64,000 nucleotides of DNA from Actinobacteria bacterium OK074 (lineage in GTDB: Bacteria > Actinomycetota > Actinomycetes > Streptomycetales > Streptomycetaceae). The position numbers and the translations under genes are program-made. The notes under the pieces are model-generated. The model had not been told where the DNA came from. It worked only from the letters and a program-made list of their open reading frames with translations, and ran no database searches. Positions 31,362 through 38,674 of this stretch are shown one piece after another (position 1 is the first letter of the stretch; every line of letters begins with the position of its first letter). Location: contig LJCV01000144.1 in the NCBI GenBank assembly GCA_001298575.1, forward strand, positions 1-64,000. The letters run 5' to 3'.

Positions 31362-32267
31362 CTACGCGGTCTCGGCTCGCTTCATGTCGTCCAGCATGCC
31401 GCTGCGCAGCTGTTCGATGATCCGCTTGATCAGCCGCGAGACGTGCATCTGCGAGCAGCCGAGGAGGGTGCCGATGTCCGCCTGGGTGGCCTCCTCCACG
31501 AACCGGAGGTGGATGATCCGGCGGTCGCGCTCGCTCAGCCGCGCCACCAGCGGGGCCAGGGTGTGGAAGTCCTCGACGAGCCGGATGCCGTCGTCCTCCT
31601 CGCCGATGAAGTCCGCGAGGACCGTCTCGCCCTCGTGGCTGTCCCCGGCCATCGCGGCGTCCAGGGACGAGGAGTTGTAGCCGTTGGCCGCTATCTGGCC
31701 TTCGATCACCTCGTTCTCGCTCAGGTTCATCAGCGTCGCCAGCTCCGCGACGGTCGGCTCCCGGTCCAGTCGGCCGGCCAACTCCTCGCGTGCCCTGGCC
31801 AGTTCGACCCGCAGTTCCTGAAGGCGGCGCGGTACGTGCACGGCCCAGGTGGTGTCGCGGAAGAACCGCTTGATCTCGCCGACGATGTACGGCAGCGCGA
31901 AGGAGGTGAACTCGACCTCGCGCGTGATCTCGAACCGGTCGATGGCCTTGATGAGGCCGATCATGCCGACCTGGACGATGTCCTCCATGTCGTCGCCACG
32001 GCCGCGGAACCGTCCGGCCGCGAACCGCACCAGCGACATGTTCATCTCGATCAGGGTGTTGCGGACGTACTGGTACGCGTGCGTGCCCTCCTCCAAGGAG
32101 GAAAGCCGCTGGAAGAACTGGCGAGACAGCTCCCGTGCGTCACGAGGCGTCACACTGCTCGGGTCCGTGACGTTCGGCAGCGACTCCTGAAGAACGGTCG
32201 GGTCGTCGCCGGCCGTGCTGCTGACCGTGTCCTCGGCGACCGTCGACCGGCTCATGGCGGTGTCCAT
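31362..32267 (-). CDS. RNA polymerase sigma factor of the SigB/SigF/SigG family
   Basis: 301 residues from an ATG with GGGAG five bases upstream; earlier in-frame starts lack such a site. Region 2 is clear (MNMSLVRFAAGRFRGRGDD, IVQVGMIGLIKAIDRFE, FTSFALPYIVGEIKRFFRDTT), region 3 follows (VPRRLQELRVELARAREELA), and region 4 ends with the helix-turn-helix TQADIGTLLGCSQMHVSRLIKRI. These stress and development sigma factors are controlled by anti-sigma kinases of the RsbW type, and one is encoded convergently. The N-terminal 55 residues are a Ser/Thr/Asp-rich extension. Which of the Streptomyces paralogues this is cannot be told from the sequence alone. Confidence 0.9.
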   Translation of the reverse strand: MDTAMSRSTVAEDTVSSTAGDDPTVLQESLPNVTDPSSVTPRDARELSRQFFQRLSSLEEGTHAYQYVRNTLIEMNMSLVRFAAGRFRGRGDDMEDIVQVGMIGLIKAIDRFEITREVEFTSFALPYIVGEIKRFFRDTTWAVHVPRRLQELRVELARAREELAGRLDREPTVAELATLMNLSENEVIEGQIAANGYNSSSLDAAMAGDSHEGETVLADFIGEEDDGIRLVEDFHTLAPLVARLSERDRRIIHLRFVEEATQADIGTLLGCSQMHVSRLIKRIIEQLRSGMLDDMKRAETA

Positions 32268-32525
32268 GACCACTCCCACGAAACTCATGTTCGACCTGTC
32301 GGGTTGTCGGGCGTTGTACGAACTCGTGCTCCGGCACATACCCCGGAATCGGCGAGCCATGTTGCCCATCACGGAACACCCTTGTGGGCGGCGGGTGTTG
32401 GGGCACGGGAACGGTGGGTGCCGGGCCCTGGGACCCGGCGGCGCGGGCAGGCGCCGACCTCCGGATTCACCCAGGGCAGAACGTCACCCCCTTCCCTTGG
32501 CGCCGGGCGTTCTTAACCTGGAGAA

Positions 32526-33020
32526 GTGAGCCAGCATGCGCCGAACCACGCCCGCGTCATTCCCCTGCGCCGCCCGCAGCCGTCGCCGTCCCGGGACGAG
32601 GGAGTGCCACCGAACGCCGTTCCGGCCAGGACCCCGCGAATCCCGCGGACGGCGGGACAGACCCCGCCAACTCCCGTTGTCCCCGCGGCCCCTGCGGCCT
32701 CCGCGGTCAGGGAACCCCTGTGGCGCGACCTCGTCGGCGACGCCCTGCGCCGCGAGCGGCTCGCGCAGGAGCGGACGCTCAAGGACGTCGCCGAGGCCGC
32801 CCGCATCTCCATGCCGTACCTGTCGGAGCTGGAGCGAGGCCGCAAGGAGGCGTCCTCCGAGATCCTCGCGGCCGCGGCCCAGGCCCTCGGGCTCCGCCTG
32901 GGTGACCTGCTCTCGCTGGCCCAGGACGAGCTGGCCCGGCACGCCCGCCGCACCGGCGTGGTCCGTGGTCGTCCGACGGCGCCGGCCGCCCCGTACGACG
33001 GGATGCTCCTGGCGGCCTGA
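32526..33020 (+). CDS. popR: PopR-type XRE regulator of clpP3 clpP4
   Basis: 164 residues from a GTG. A disordered Pro/Ala/Arg-rich N-terminus (about 1-65) precedes an XRE helix-turn-helix (about 68-130: LVGDALRRERLAQERTLKDV, MPYLSELERGRKEASSE). The C-terminus ends GMLLAA. In S. lividans, PopR activates clpP3 clpP4 and is degraded by ClpP1P2 through its terminal Ala-Ala; the same ending and the neighbouring clpP pair support the assignment. ClgR is the close alternative. A GGAG lies only two bases before the GTG, and TAACCT at 32514 would place the transcription start at the GTG, so the message may be leaderless. Confidence 0.85.
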   Translation: MSQHAPNHARVIPLRRPQPSPSRDEGVPPNAVPARTPRIPRTAGQTPPTPVVPAAPAASAVREPLWRDLVGDALRRERLAQERTLKDVAEAARISMPYLSELERGRKEASSEILAAAAQALGLRLGDLLSLAQDELARHARRTGVVRGRPTAPAAPYDGMLLAA

Positions 33021-33031
33021 ACCGCCTTGCC

Positions 33032-33058
33032 CGGCAGGGCTGTTGAACCGCCCTGCCG
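33032..33058. terminator. 9-bp hairpin after popR
   Basis: CGGCAGGGC (33032-33040) pairs perfectly with GCCCTGCCG (33050-33058); nine-base loop. It starts 11 bases after the popR stop. Confidence 0.65.
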
Positions 33059-33088
33059 CACAGGGTCGGTGAGGTGCCCTGCCCCGTG

Positions 33089-33120
33089 GGGCTGTTGAGG
33101 GCCCGGGCCCTCAACAGCCC
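33089..33120. terminator. 32-base perfect palindrome between popR and clpP4
   Basis: GGGCTGTTGAGGGCCC (33089-33104) is followed directly by its exact complement (33105-33120). It lies five bases beyond the clpP4 stop on the minus strand and probably stops transcription from both sides. Confidence 0.75.
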
Positions 33121-33125
33121 TGCCG

Positions 33126-33728
33126 TCAGACGCCCACCGTCCGCCGGCTGAGCACCTCGTCGGCCAGCCCGTACGCCACCGCCTCCTGCGCGGTGAACAC
33201 CTTGTCGCGGTCCATGTCCGCGCGCAGCGTGGTGGTGTCGTGGTGCGTGTGCCGGGAGAGGACCTCCTCCACCTGGGAGCGGATGCGGATCATTTCCTTG
33301 GCCTGGAGGCTGAGGTCCGAGACCATGCCGCGCTGCCCGCCGGAGGCCGGCTGGCCGAGCAGCACGCGCGCGTGCTCCAGCACGCCCCGGCGCCCCGGGT
33401 CCCCGCCCGCGAGCAGCACCGCCGCCGTGGAGGCCGCCTGCCCCACGCAGAGGGTGGCGATCGGGGCCTGCACGTAGGTCATGGTGTCGTAGATCGCCAT
33501 GAGTGAAGTGAATGATCCCCCGGGCGAGTTGATGTAGACCGAGATCTCCTGCTCGGGGTTGGCCGACTCCAGGTGCAGCAGTTGCGCGATGACGACGTTC
33601 GCGACGCCGTCGTCGATCTCCGTGCCGAGGAAGATGATCCGCTCGCTGAGCAGCCTGCTGAACACGTCGGAGGACCGCTCGCCCTGCGCGGTCCGCTCGA
33701 CGACGTACGGCACCGTGTACGAACCCAT
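33126..33728 (-). CDS. clpP4: ClpP4-type protease subunit lacking the catalytic His
   Basis: 200 residues from an ATG; a GTG two codons earlier overlaps the clpP3 stop as GTGA. ClpP fold with oxyanion strand INSPGGSF, nucleophile Ser100 in GQAASTAAV and the Asp region MDRDKVFTA. The position of the catalytic His (usually in a IHQP-type motif) reads [11 protein letters not shown], with Gly125. The triad is therefore incomplete and the subunit should not hydrolyse peptides by itself. It is expected to assemble with ClpP3, encoded directly upstream and intact. As far as I recall, a similar change occurs in other Streptomyces ClpP4-like proteins; this needs an alignment. Confidence 0.88.
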   Translation of the reverse strand: MGSYTVPYVVERTAQGERSSDVFSRLLSERIIFLGTEIDDGVANVVIAQLLHLESANPEQEISVYINSPGGSFTSLMAIYDTMTYVQAPIATLCVGQAASTAAVLLAGGDPGRRGVLEHARVLLGQPASGGQRGMVSDLSLQAKEMIRIRSQVEEVLSRHTHHDTTTLRADMDRDKVFTAQEAVAYGLADEVLSRRTVGV

Positions 33729-33730
33729 GG

Positions 33731-34369
33731 TCACAACCCCATCCGTCGGCGGGAGGCGGCCGGGCGGACGTCGTCGAGCGACTCCACGACGCGGTCCACC
33801 ATCCCGTACTCCTTGGCCTGTCCGGCGGTGAACCAGCGGTCCCGGTCGCCGTCGCGGGAGATCGTCTCCTCGCTCTGCCCGGTGTGCTCGGCGGTGATCC
33901 GCTCGATGGCCTTCTTGGTGAACTCCAGGTTCTCCGCCTGGATCTCGATGTCCGCGGTGGTGCCGCCGATGCCCGCGGACGGCTGGTGCATCATCACCCG
34001 CGCGTTCGGCAGCGCGAACCGCTTGCCCTGGGCGCCGACGGTCAGCAGGAACTGCCCCATGCTGGCCGCGAACCCCATGACCAGCGTCGACACGTCGTTC
34101 GGGACGAGCCGCATGGTGTCGTAGATGGCGAGCCCGGCGGTGACCGACCCGCCGGGGCTGTTGATGTACAGGCTGATGTCGGTGCGCGGGTCTTCGGCGG
34201 ACAGCAGGAGCAGCTGGGCGCAGACGCGGTTGGCCGACACCTCGTCGACCTGGGTGCCGAGGAAGACGATCCGCTGGGTGAGCAACTGGGCGGCGAGGTG
34301 GTCGTCGAAGCGGCTCGGCGGGGTGTCGCCGTCCTCGGCGCGGGGCGCGAGCACGGTGGGCGGGGTCAT
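33731..34369 (-). CDS. clpP3: ClpP3-type ATP-dependent protease subunit
   Basis: 212 residues from an ATG with AGGGAGG upstream. Complete Ser-His-Asp triad: Ser103 in GFAASMGQF, His128 in [10 protein letters not shown], and Asp about 177 in GDRDRWFTA, plus INSPGGSV. First gene of the clpP3 clpP4 operon, whose genes lie one or two bases apart. In Streptomyces this second ClpP pair is normally silent and is switched on by PopR when ClpP1P2 activity falls. Two tandem PopR-type boxes precede it by about 100 bases. The N-terminal 25 residues form a propeptide-like extension. Confidence 0.9.
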   Translation of the reverse strand: MTPPTVLAPRAEDGDTPPSRFDDHLAAQLLTQRIVFLGTQVDEVSANRVCAQLLLLSAEDPRTDISLYINSPGGSVTAGLAIYDTMRLVPNDVSTLVMGFAASMGQFLLTVGAQGKRFALPNARVMMHQPSAGIGGTTADIEIQAENLEFTKKAIERITAEHTGQSEETISRDGDRDRWFTAGQAKEYGMVDRVVESLDDVRPAASRRRMGL

Positions 34370-34471
34370 GGGGCCTCCCTGGCCGGAGTGGTCCTGACGC
34401 GGACGCTGGTGGACCGCGGCGAGTGCCGCGGATCCCACTGTCGGCCGGGCGTCGCCCGTCTGTCCGGTTTC

Positions 34472-34501
34472 TCTGCCGGGGGCAGATTCGCCACGGGCAG
34501 A
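34472..34501 (-). promoter_or_regulatory. Tandem PopR-type operator boxes upstream of clpP3
   Basis: TCTGCC-GGG-GGCAGA (34472-34486) is an exact match to the TCTGCC-N3-GGCAGA element I recall for PopR in S. lividans. It is directly followed by a second, imperfect copy (34487-34501), which on the minus strand reads TCTGCC-CGT-GGCGAA. The tandem lies 103-132 bases ahead of clpP3. Confidence 0.75.
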
Positions 34502-34654
34502 CGACCGATCGGCTGCCGTGCGACCGATGAGTTTCGCGCGGAGGACCGGTCGAAAGGAGCGAGGGCAACGGGCCCGCGCGGCAGGCCCCCCGGCCGCCCG
34601 CGGCCCCGGACAGAGAGCCACGTGCGGAGAACGCACACACCGAGGAGGCAGCGG

Positions 34655-35140
34655 ATGAGCAGCACCGACGGTTTCACCACATGTCTGTGGTTCGACGGCC
34701 AGGCCGAGGAAGCGGCCGGTTTCTACGTGTCGGTCTTCAAGAACTCGCAGCTGGGCCGGGTGACCCGGTACGGCGACGCGGGACCGGGGGAGGGCGGCTC
34801 GGTCATGACCGTCGAGTTCACCGCCAACGGCCAGAAGTTCGTCGGCCTGAACGGCGGCCCCCAGTTCACCTTCAGCGAGGCCGTCTCCTTCCAGATCCTC
34901 TGCGCCGACCAGGCCGAGGTGGACCACTACTGGGGCCGGCTCACCGAGGGCGGCGGCGAGGAGGGGCCCTGCGGCTGGCTCAAGGACAGGTTCGGCCTGT
35001 CCTGGCAGGTCGTCCCGGCCCGGCTGATCGAGATGATCGGCGACCCGGACCCGGAGAAGGCGGCCCGGACCACCCGGACGATGATGTCGATGGGCAAGCT
35101 CGACATCGCGCCCCTGGAGCGGGCATACGCGGGCGAATAG
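34655..35140 (+). CDS. VOC-fold protein (PhnB/3-demethylubiquinone methyltransferase-like)
   Basis: 161 residues with GAGGAGG before the ATG. Single glyoxalase/bleomycin-resistance-type fold of the PF06983 kind: [21 protein letters not shown], a central [34 protein letters not shown] and the end [14 protein letters not shown]. Members were named after a methyltransferase but most have no known activity. It diverges from clpP3 and shares its upstream region. No operon partner. Confidence 0.82.
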   Translation: MSSTDGFTTCLWFDGQAEEAAGFYVSVFKNSQLGRVTRYGDAGPGEGGSVMTVEFTANGQKFVGLNGGPQFTFSEAVSFQILCADQAEVDHYWGRLTEGGGEEGPCGWLKDRFGLSWQVVPARLIEMIGDPDPEKAARTTRTMMSMGKLDIAPLERAYAGE

Positions 35141-35303
35141 CCGGGCGCGTACGGCTTACTACGGAGTGGAGCGGCGGACAGGCGATTTGCCGTCGCATTG
35201 CCCGGACGTCGTCCGCTGTTCATCTCCGATCACCCGCTCCGGGTGGAAATGAATTTCAGCTACGCCGAGACTGATCACTGCCCCCCACCGGCACGGAGGA
35301 ACA

Positions 35304-36287
35304 GTGAACGTCACCCCCACGGTCTGGGTACTGACCGTCGCAGCGCTCTGCGTACTCATCGCCGTCGACTTCTTCATCGGCCGCAAACCGCACGAGGTGT
35401 CCCTGAAGGAGGCCGGCATCTGGTCGGTCGTCTGGATCTCCCTGGCGATCGTCTTCGGCGTCGGCCTGCTCGTGTTCAGCGGTGGCAAGCCCGCCGGCGA
35501 GTTCTTCGCGGGATTCGTCACCGAGAAGTCGCTGAGCGTCGACAACCTCTTCGTCTTCGTCCTGATCATGGCGAAGTTCTCGGTCCCGGTGCAGTACCAG
35601 CAACGGGTCCTGATGGTCGGCGTGATCATCGCGCTGGTGCTGCGCGCGGGCTTCATCGCCGCGGGCGCCGCGATCATCTCGGCCTTCTCCTGGGTCTTCT
35701 ACCTCTTCGGCGCGTTCCTGATCTGGACGGCGTGGAAGCTCGTCCAGGACGCCCGCAAGGGGCACGAGGAGGAGGAGTTCGAGGAGAACAAGCTGCTCAA
35801 GGCCGTGGAGAAACGATTCGGGGTGGCGGACCGGTACCACGGCACCAAGCTGTGGATCGAGCAGAACGGCAAGCGCGTGATGACGCCGATGCTGGTCGTG
35901 ATGCTGGCGATCGGCTCCACCGACGTCCTGTTCGCCCTCGACTCCATCCCGGCGATCTACGGCCTGACGCAGGACGCGTACATCGTCTTCGCGGCCAACG
36001 CGTTCGCGCTGATGGGTCTGCGGCAGCTGTACTTCCTGATCGGCGGCCTGCTGAAGAAGCTCGTGCACCTCTCGTACGGCCTGTCCGTGATCCTCGGCTT
36101 CATCGGCGTCAAGCTGGTGCTGCACGCACTGCACGAGTCGGGCGTCCATGTCCCCGAGATCTCCATCCCGGTCTCGCTCGGGGTCATCGTGCTGGTCCTC
36201 GCGGTGACGACGTGCACCAGCCTGTGGGCCACGCGGAAGCAGGAGAGGGAGGCCGAGGCGGTGAGTATTGGATCCAATGGTGAATGA
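35304..36287 (+). CDS. TerC family integral membrane protein
   Basis: 327 residues from a GTG preceded by GGAGGA. About eight to nine membrane helices. TerC signatures: GFVTEKSLSVDNLFVFVLIM and IGSTDVLFALDSIPAIYGLT, whose acidic residues lie in membrane helices, plus FAANAFALMGLRQLYFLI. TerC proteins occur with tellurite resistance and, in other bacteria, act in manganese export and metallation of exported proteins. The last codons contain the ATTGGATCCAAT palindrome that probably belongs to the downstream catabolic regulon. No yybP-ykoY-type leader was found upstream. Confidence 0.9.
   Translation: MNVTPTVWVLTVAALCVLIAVDFFIGRKPHEVSLKEAGIWSVVWISLAIVFGVGLLVFSGGKPAGEFFAGFVTEKSLSVDNLFVFVLIMAKFSVPVQYQQRVLMVGVIIALVLRAGFIAAGAAIISAFSWVFYLFGAFLIWTAWKLVQDARKGHEEEEFEENKLLKAVEKRFGVADRYHGTKLWIEQNGKRVMTPMLVVMLAIGSTDVLFALDSIPAIYGLTQDAYIVFAANAFALMGLRQLYFLIGGLLKKLVHLSYGLSVILGFIGVKLVLHALHESGVHVPEISIPVSLGVIVLVLAVTTCTSLWATRKQEREAEAVSIGSNGE
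36267..36278. promoter_or_regulatory. ATTGGATCCAAT palindrome, candidate GntR operator
   Basis: A perfect 12-base palindrome overlapping the last terC codons and 114 bases upstream of the amidohydrolase start. The same ATTGGATCC core recurs at 37663 and 43292, each ahead of genes of the same island. Confidence 0.65.
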
Positions 36288-36392
36288 TTCGGATGCGTAA
36301 TGCGCTGAAGAGGGTCCAAAAGTAACGCGTACGAAACAGCCGTGGCGTGCGCGCGGCCAGGGGCGCAACAATCCGCTCGTACCGTGCCGCGC

Positions 36393-37166
36393 ATGACGCG
36401 AGAACGGCTGGTCATCGATGCCTACAACACGGCCCAGAACGAGCGCGGCCGGTCCGACTACCTGACCGGTGCCCGCCCCGGCGAGGCACCGCCCCCGCAC
36501 GTACCGTTCGACCCCGACCGCATCATCGAGCGCATGGACGCCGCCGACGTGGACCTGGCGATGGTCTGCTCGCTCGCGCAGCGCATCGAGAACGACTTCA
36601 TCATCGGGCTGTGCAAGGACCACCCGGACCGCTTCTTCGGCTTCGGGCAGGTCCGCCCCCAGGACGACGACGCCCTCGACGAGATCGAGCGGATCGCCGC
36701 CGCCGGGCTGCGCGGCCTCAAACTGCACCCCACCCTGCACGGCTACTTCTTCTCCGACCACGGCCTGCTCGACCCGGTCTTCCGGCTCTGCGCCGAGCAC
36801 GGGCTGATCGTCCTGGTCAACGCCCTGGACGATCCCTTCTGTTCGCCGCTGGCCATCGAGGAGATTGCCCGCGGCTTCCCCGAAGTGCCCACGCTCATCG
36901 CCCACATGGGCGCCGTGTGGAACGTCCCCGACGCCATCCTCGTCGCCGAACGCACCCCCAACCTCTACCTGGAGACCTCCGCGACCCTGCTGTCGGACGT
37001 CCGGCGGGCCTACGGGCGGCTCGGCCCCGGGAAGATCGTGATGGGCACCGAGTGGCCGGGCCACGACTTCGACCTGGAACGCATGAAGATCGGCAAGGCG
37101 ATCACCGACGAGGACGACCGGGCGCTGGTCGAGGGCGGCAACATGGCCCGGCTGCTGGGGATGTGA
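36393..37166 (+). CDS. Amidohydrolase_2-type hydrolase with altered metal site
   Basis: 257 residues. TIM-barrel amidohydrolase: GLRGLKLHPTLHGYFFSD, VPTLIAHMGAVWNVPDA, NLYLETSA and KIVMGTEWPGHD, as in the Amidohydrolase_2 (PF04909) group that includes decarboxylases and hydrolases. The first strand, which usually carries HxH metal ligands, reads LVIDAYNTAQN, and the late Asp region reads TEWPG, so the metal site differs from the classical one. It could use fewer ligands or be metal-free. It is the first gene after the leftmost GGATCC palindrome and is probably part of the catabolic regulon. ATG chosen; a longer start has no ribosome site. Confidence 0.78.
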   Translation: MTRERLVIDAYNTAQNERGRSDYLTGARPGEAPPPHVPFDPDRIIERMDAADVDLAMVCSLAQRIENDFIIGLCKDHPDRFFGFGQVRPQDDDALDEIERIAAAGLRGLKLHPTLHGYFFSDHGLLDPVFRLCAEHGLIVLVNALDDPFCSPLAIEEIARGFPEVPTLIAHMGAVWNVPDAILVAERTPNLYLETSATLLSDVRRAYGRLGPGKIVMGTEWPGHDFDLERMKIGKAITDEDDRALVEGGNMARLLGM

Positions 37167-37178
37167 CCCGCCCGCGTG

Positions 37179-37637
37179 TCACCAGCGGCGGCGGGTCTTG
37201 GACGGCAGCAGATCCGCCACGGTGACCCGGGCCACGCCGCCGGGCGGCGCGGACACCGGCCCGGCGCCAGGCACCGTGCCGTCGGGCAGCTCGCCGGGCG
37301 CCGGCTCGTAGACGTACACGTGGGCGTCCGGGCAGTAGTCGTAGAGGAGTTCGCGGCACACGCCGCACGGGGCGATCACCCGCAGGACCCCGGCGGGTTT
37401 GTAGTGCACCGCCAGGATCGTCTCGATCTCGCGGTCCTCGGCGGTGAACGCGGCGCCCAGCGCGATGCCCTCGGCGCAGATCGAGGAGCGGCGGGCCGAG
37501 CCCTCCAGATGGATGCCGGTGTGCAGCGCGCCGCTCCGGGTGCGCAGGACGGCGGCCACCTCGTGGCGGCCCGGCACATGGATCCGGGCGAGCAACTCGG
37601 ATGCGGTTTCGAGCAGTTCGTTGTCCTTTGGCAGCAT
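37179..37637 (-). CDS. Cytidine deaminase-like zinc enzyme
   Basis: 152 residues. Zinc deaminase motifs ICAEGIAL (Cys-Ala-Glu, the CDA-type first motif) and PCGVCRELL. Length fits tetrameric cytidine deaminases and the related blasticidin-S deaminases. The C-terminal 45 residues (GELPDGTVPGAGP onward) are not conserved. On the minus strand TATCCT lies six bases before the ATG, so the message may be leaderless. Divergent from the creatininase-family gene with a GGATCC palindrome between, which suggests shared control with the island. The substrate may be a nucleoside or an amino-heterocycle. Confidence 0.82.
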   Translation of the reverse strand: MLPKDNELLETASELLARIHVPGRHEVAAVLRTRSGALHTGIHLEGSARRSSICAEGIALGAAFTAEDREIETILAVHYKPAGVLRVIAPCGVCRELLYDYCPDAHVYVYEPAPGELPDGTVPGAGPVSAPPGGVARVTVADLLPSKTRRRW

Positions 37638-37643
37638 CCCGTG

Positions 37644-37673
37644 AGGATACAGTCTTGAACAGATTGGATCCAT
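37644..37673. promoter_or_regulatory. Divergent promoter with ATTGGATCC palindrome
   Basis: ATTGGATCCAT (37663-37673) contains the palindrome TGGATCCA. TATCCT on the minus strand (37649-37644) is a plausible -10 for the deaminase gene, with the palindrome in its -35 region. The creatininase gene starts 48 bases to the right. Confidence 0.6.
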
Positions 37674-37720
37674 CCTTCAGGATGGGTGTCACGCAGCCGA
37701 CCGGAAAGGGGAGTTGGCGC

Positions 37721-38521
37721 ATGCCGGAATCCAAGGTTCCCGAGGTGTCACGGCAGTTGGCCGCCGAACTCGGCGGTACGGGAGACCCCGTCCGCTGGGA
37801 GCGGCTGACCGCCCCCGAGACCTCCGCACTCCTGACCCGCACCGACGCGGCGATCATCCCCGTCGGCGCCACCGAACAGCACGGGCAGCACATGGCGTTG
37901 TGCGTCGACACCACGATCGTCGAGTACGTCGCCCTGGGCGTCTCCGCGCTCACCGGCGTCCCCGTGGTGCCGCCGCTGGCGTACGGGGTGTCCTCCTCGC
38001 ACGGCGATCTGCCCGGCACGATCGCGGTCCGGCCCGAGACCATGATCATGCTGGTCGAGGACGTCGTGGGCTCGCTGTACGCCCGCGGGGTACGGCAGTT
38101 CGTGCTGCTCAACGGGCACACCTGGAACGGCGGCGCGCTCGACGTCTCCGCCGAGAAGCTCCGGGTGCGCTTCGACGACGCGCGGGTGCGCTATCTGGCC
38201 TACGTCACCATGTACCCGGGCTCCGAGGTCGACGGCCATGTCACCTACGGGCGCGGGCTGATGCACGCCAACTACTTCGAGACCTCCCTGATGCTGCACA
38301 TCGACCCGGACGCCGTGCACATGGACCGGGCGGTGTCGCTCACCGACGCCGACTCCTTCTGGGACTACCGCACCGACCAGGTCAGCCGCAGCGGCGTGTG
38401 GGGCCGCGACATCGAGCAGGCCACCGCCGGGCACGGCGCCGCGGAGGCCGCGCGCTGCGTCGAGACCACCGCCCGGGCCGTCGCGGCGGCGGTCCGGGAG
38501 CCGTGGCCCAAACCGCGCTGA
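37721..38521 (+). CDS. Creatininase family protein
   Basis: 266 residues from an ATG with GGGGAG upstream. Creatininase fold with its metal-binding signatures: IIPVGATEQHGQHMALCVDT, GVSSSHGDLPGTIAV, FVLLNGHTWNGGA. The family hydrolyses cyclic or linear amides (creatinine, formamidopyrimidine and mycofactocin intermediates), using two metal ions held by these Glu, His and Asp residues. It heads a plus-strand run with aldehyde dehydrogenase and the aminotransferase-oxidase fusion. Creatinine itself is possible because a sarcosine-oxidase-like domain lies downstream, but no creatinase gene is present. Confidence 0.85.
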   Translation: MPESKVPEVSRQLAAELGGTGDPVRWERLTAPETSALLTRTDAAIIPVGATEQHGQHMALCVDTTIVEYVALGVSALTGVPVVPPLAYGVSSSHGDLPGTIAVRPETMIMLVEDVVGSLYARGVRQFVLLNGHTWNGGALDVSAEKLRVRFDDARVRYLAYVTMYPGSEVDGHVTYGRGLMHANYFETSLMLHIDPDAVHMDRAVSLTDADSFWDYRTDQVSRSGVWGRDIEQATAGHGAAEAARCVETTARAVAAAVREPWPKPR

Positions 38522-38674
38522 CCTGCGGCCCGTTGGGCCGCGTTCGGCTCACGGCCCGGCATCCCGTCCGGGCGCCGTGGCCCATGTCGCGCCGGTCCAC
38601 GGCCGGTCGAGCGCGGCGCGGCGCAGCCGGTGTTCGTCCCCTCCGAGTCCAGCCCCGTCCCCGAGGAGCACACG

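Noticed and set aside
35141..35303. yybP-ykoY manganese riboswitch before terC
   Set aside because: TerC genes often have one, but the conserved GGGGAGUA-type core is not visible in this stretch.
38525..38541. Short GCGGCCC/GGGCCGC hairpin after the creatininase gene as a terminator
   Set aside because: Only seven pairs, no U-tract, and the next gene follows in the same direction. Such stems are frequent by chance at this GC content.
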